Below are positions 61,136-64,000 of a stretch of 64,000 nt of DNA, in pieces. This DNA comes from Gemmobacter lanyuensis. GTDB taxonomy: Bacteria; Pseudomonadota; Alphaproteobacteria; Rhodobacterales; Rhodobacteraceae. Made by a program: the position numbers and the translations under genes. The notes under the pieces are model-generated. The model was not told the origin of the DNA. It searched no databases and was given only the letters and a program-made list of their open reading frames with translations. Position 1 is the first letter of the stretch. Each line of letters starts with the position of its first letter. Where the stretch lies: positions 975,285 through 1,039,284 of the forward strand of contig NZ_BMYQ01000001.1 in assembly GCF_014652355.1 (NCBI RefSeq), in the 5' to 3' direction.

Positions 61136-61467
61136 GGTTTTTCTGATCTCGATACGGTTGGCGAAAACCCTGCATGACCGACCCGCAGGACACAAGTCAG
61201 CATGGGGCAGCGTGCGCGCATCGGAATGAAGGCCGTAGGAAAACGCGCTGAATCTGAAGACTTTTTCGCATGGAGCAATCGGTAGATCGCTTCCCTCAGC
61301 TAGCTCGAAGGCCCCGTTACCAGGCACCAAATGGAAGAAAAATCGCAGGCCGAGTTTGATCCCCATAGGCAATCCGGAATTCTTCCCGTTCACCCCTTCC
61401 CTTCGTCAAAATTCGCAGCCCATGATGCGCCAAGCTGCCAGCCAAGGCGAAGGTGCGCGCAATCAGA
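61136..61467. other. 332-base gap without a recognisable gene
   Basis: It holds only weak reading frames. It should contain the promoter of the DUF6880 gene and, on the right, the start region of the IS1595-like fragment. No clear terminal inverted repeat or tRNA was found. Confidence 0.5.
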
Positions 61468-62067
61468 ATGACCAACAGTCTCGACCCTACCGCCCGGCAG
61501 GATGCATTGCATCCCGATTTACTGGCACGTCTGCAGAACATGATGATGTATTTGCAGCTGCCGGAAGGTGGCGTCAAAACAGCCTTTCCTGACGAAATCT
61601 CCTGCCGGGATCGTTTTATTGCCATCCGCTGGCCCGATGGAGTTTGTTGTCCGGCATGTGGTGACCAATCTGTCAACATGCTGCCGAAAAGGGACCTTTT
61701 CCAATGCCGCCAGTGCCGGAAGCAATTCTCTCCAACATCCGGGACGCAGCTTCATCGGACCCGACTATCCGTGCAGATGTGGCTCTTCGCGACCGAGGCC
61801 GTCATCCAGTGGAACGCGCAACGCTACATGTACGGGGAAATCACCATTGATGCCTTGGGCAAACGTCTTGGCATCCATACGGAGGCGGCACTGCGTGTCA
61901 GGCGCATTGTCTCTCACGATATCAGCGTGAATGGGTCCGGGCTCTTGAGGCGTGCTGTTTGTACGAGGGACCCAGACGTCCCTCGGAACATCCAGCCATG
62001 GACCTCGCAGCATTTCCAATGGGCCAAAGCGAAGGTTTCCCCAGGCGTCGGCCCCGCGCTGATTTAA
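61468..62067 (+). pseudogene. IS1595-like transposase N-terminal fragment
   Basis: The frame encodes a zinc ribbon and HTH typical of IS1595/ISXO2 transposases: IRWPDGVCCPACGDQ, FQCRQCRKQFSPTSGTQLHRTRLSVQMWLFA, then ITIDALGKRLGIHTEAALRVRRIV. After about 61930 the sequence no longer fits, and the ISXO2-type DDE domain is missing. The element is therefore probably a remnant, though a free-standing regulator built from this domain is possible. Confidence 0.7.
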
Positions 62068-62503
62068 CCGAAGCGGAATCCACAGGCTCGGCCGGCTGCA
62101 CCGATGTGCGGCACGGACCATCCAAAATATACTCTGCGTCAGGTCGTCACCCAGTGCGGCACATCCGCGGGCGAACGGAGGGCAATATGGATCAGAACCG
62201 CCGCAACACAGCAGTCGCGCATCATCGCCCAAGTCTGCGAAAAAACGTCAGGTCGAAGGTTTTTCCTAAATTGCTGATTTTGAAGCGAAATTTGACTCCC
62301 ACTCTGCCGTCTGGCATTTGCGCACCGAAAGATCGAACTGGAGATTCTCCCATGAACCGCCGCCCCGCACCCTGTACCATGCCGCGGCCCAATCCGTTGG
62401 AGGCCGACATCGCTGACTGATCACCTCATGCGGTCAGCCTAGCGCGAGCAGACGCGCCACACCCTACCCGACCAATCATCCCCCCATCCACGAAACTCGG
62501 CAG
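62068..62503. other. 436-base region without a recognisable gene
   Basis: No supported coding sequence on either strand. An AT-richer patch (about 62235-62300) contrasts with the surroundings. Because a TnsA-like gene begins at 62504 and reads rightward, the end of a Tn7-like element could lie here; I could not identify convincing terminal repeats. Confidence 0.45.
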
Positions 62504-63277
62504 ATGGCCGAGAACGATCGAGACATGTCTGAAGAGTACTTCGACCACGACAGTTGGAACCACAGCCCACCGAAACTGCCCAAGGCGTCCAAAATCGTCC
62601 TGCCGGGCATCTTCGGGGTGCTGCCTTTTGACGGAAAGCGCAATCCCGGATCCCGGAGCGCTGTCTCGCACCATGTCTGGTTCACCTATCGGACCGAAGC
62701 AAACCAGTGGAAGCTTAAAGTCGGGATCACCGACAGCGCCTCCGAATTCGCCGTCGGACTTGAAGGGCTTCTTGATCCGGAAACCTACGACATCAGGTTT
62801 CAACCTTGCGTCGTTTCCTATTACAGCGAGGAAGAAGCGCGGAATGTGCCCTACACGCACGACTTCTTGATCACGCTTCGCAATGGCCATCGGCGCCTCG
62901 TTTTCGTTCGCTATCGTGCCAGCCTCAAGAAAGAGAAGGCGTGGCGCCATATCGACCAGATCGGCGCGGCCACTCTGCAGCAGAAGATCGCCGACGACAT
63001 GATCGTTGTCGATGCCGACACCTACACCCGCCAGCGCCGTGAGAACCTGTTCCGAATGTGGAAGATTTCGGAACAACGGGATCCCGAGGCCGATGAGCAG
63101 GTTCTCGAAGCCGCATATCGGTGCCGGACGCTGTGGTTCATGCGCGACCTGTTCCCGCTTGTCAGCGTGTCCCAAGCCCGGGCTTTCAAGGCCTGCTATC
63201 GCTTGATCGCGCAGAAGAAACTGCAGGCTGACTGGGACAACGTCATCTGGGAACATTCCCGCGTCTGGGTCGCCTGA
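62504..63277 (+). CDS. TnsA-like transposon endonuclease
   Basis: 257 aa. The N-terminal two-thirds fit the TnsA nuclease pattern: a Glu in SASEFAVGLEGLLDPETYDIRFQP, an Asp in YTHDFLITLRNG, and then VFVRYRAS where TnsA normally has a lysine (VEVKP type). The C-terminal part is helical with a possible winged helix. TnsA nicks the 5' ends of the element, working with TnsB. The next gene overlaps its stop by TGATG. The Lys-to-Arg difference may reduce activity. Confidence 0.65.
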   Translation: MAENDRDMSEEYFDHDSWNHSPPKLPKASKIVLPGIFGVLPFDGKRNPGSRSAVSHHVWFTYRTEANQWKLKVGITDSASEFAVGLEGLLDPETYDIRFQPCVVSYYSEEEARNVPYTHDFLITLRNGHRRLVFVRYRASLKKEKAWRHIDQIGAATLQQKIADDMIVVDADTYTRQRRENLFRMWKISEQRDPEADEQVLEAAYRCRTLWFMRDLFPLVSVSQARAFKACYRLIAQKKLQADWDNVIWEHSRVWVA

Positions 63278-63948
63278 TGAACGCTGCGCCGCGATATGAC
63301 ATTTCCCCTGGGACCGAGCTTACGGTTAACGCCCGGACACTGGTCGTCAATCGGAAGACCGATCACGGCTATGAGGCGGCAGATCAAGCGTCGGGTCGGG
63401 TAGAGTTTCTTCCCTACGTTATGCTGGCGCGGCTCCTCAAGCAGCCTGGCCTCAGCCTCAAGAAGCCGATGTCTGTCACCTCGGCTAAGGCGCAGCTGCG
63501 GCTGGGGACTTACAAAGCGGTCGAAGCCCTACCGAGCAAACAGCAAGAAAACGGCGCATTTAAACTGGCTATCTGCGCGGCGATCGCAGAAATCCACGAC
63601 GCGATCCGTCAGGAAAAGAACGACCCGGACTATGAACTGTCGCAACGGAAACTGGACGACCTCGAGCTGCGTGAAAACATCGCAGAACTGGCCAGTACTT
63701 ATTTTGGAAAGAAGATTTCTGTCCATGTGGCGTCGGGGGGAAACAGGCTGATTTGGCAGCTGCCCAAAGGCCGCAAACTGAACGAATATTACAATGCATA
63801 TCTGGGATGCGTTCCCAAATCCATTGCTGAGATTGCGGCTGATCCCATTGCCGCGCTGATCCCTCTGGATCATCTGAAAGGAAATCGCCGCCGCAGGATT
63901 ACCTGGCTCATTCGCGACATGATGACTGAAGCGATCGAACATTTGTAA
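63277..63948 (+). CDS. TniA/TnsB-like transposase, N-terminal part only
   Basis: 223 aa. The sequence resembles the N-terminal region of Mu/TniA-type transposases: a small beta domain (LTVNARTLVVNRKTDHGYEAADQASG) then helical DNA-binding modules (AFKLAICAAIAEIHDAI; GNRLIWQLPKGRKLNEYYNAY; HLKGNRRRRITWLIRDMMTEAI). The catalytic DDE domain should follow but the frame ends at 63946-63948, so the gene is truncated, split, or continues as a separate reading frame outside the window. Translational overlap with the TnsA-like gene supports their partnership. Confidence 0.6.
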   Translation: MNAAPRYDISPGTELTVNARTLVVNRKTDHGYEAADQASGRVEFLPYVMLARLLKQPGLSLKKPMSVTSAKAQLRLGTYKAVEALPSKQQENGAFKLAICAAIAEIHDAIRQEKNDPDYELSQRKLDDLELRENIAELASTYFGKKISVHVASGGNRLIWQLPKGRKLNEYYNAYLGCVPKSIAEIAADPIAALIPLDHLKGNRRRRITWLIRDMMTEAIEHL

Positions 63949-64000
63949 GCGGCAAGGAAACCCCGTGGGTGCCGCGGCGTGGCTGATTTGGGATAGGTGT

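Noticed and set aside
43200..62300. Similarity between the AT-rich patch at about 43298-43325 and that at about 62264-62286 as a pair of transposon ends
   Set aside because: Only about 12 of 21 positions match and both copies are in the same orientation, whereas Tn7-like ends are inverted. It could be chance in AT-rich DNA.

Overview
The window looks like a chromosomal segment from a Rhodobacteraceae-type alphaproteobacterium. The DNA is GC-rich, the codon use is typical, and the Tad pilus cluster has the gene order familiar from Rhodobacterales. This placement is inferred from gene content; no database was consulted.

Region 1 (1 to about 22.8 kb) is the right part of a temperate siphophage-like prophage. 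Its left part lies outside the window. On the minus strand run the packaging/head genes (TerS, TerL, HK97 portal, S49 protease, major capsid), an HNH nuclease, and a replication block (D5-like helicase, zinc/Toprim primase). An immunity region follows: two small minus-strand HTH regulators face a CI/S24 repressor. About 1.1 kb further on, a promoter carrying the same operator sequence drives a very compact plus-strand early operon with many overlapping small genes, a 684-aa cytosine-C5 methyltransferase and an excisionase-like HTH gene. A tyrosine integrase lies next to tRNA-Leu(UAA), whose 3' end faces the prophage.

Region 2 (23.0 to 43.2 kb) is core genome. It holds a lytic transglycosylase and then a Tad/Flp pilus cluster: two Flp pilins, CpaB, secretin CpaC, an OmpA-type lipoprotein, CpaE, CpaF, TadB, TadC, two TPR lipoproteins, prepilin peptidase and an AAA+ ATPase. 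After that come SufE, a lipoprotein, gluconokinase, RNase D, an Old Yellow Enzyme with a divergent HxlR regulator, a DUF454 protein, purN, purM and a CAU-anticodon tRNA.

Region 3 (43.2 to 64.0 kb) is accessory. A large TniQ-like gene sits directly downstream of the tRNA, and a TnsA-like plus a TniA/TnsB N-terminal-like gene lie at the far right. Between them are a GntR/flavin reductase/truncated binding-protein remnant, a lone ParS/MbcA-type antitoxin and a coherent divergent catabolic locus. The leftward arm of that locus encodes a branched-chain-type ABC importer (with a fused LivM-LivG) and an ornithine cyclodeaminase homologue. The rightward arm encodes RpiR, an isochorismatase-fold hydrolase, a glutamine-synthetase-like ligase, an N-formylglutamate-amidohydrolase-like enzyme and a class III aminotransferase. 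This looks like uptake and gamma-glutamyl-type breakdown of an amino acid or amine of unknown identity.

The signals most worth pursuing are the CI operator set, the tandem-repeat methyltransferase, the inverted GGGGAGGAT clusters in the prophage replication region, the divergent catabolic locus and the scattered Tn7-like genes.
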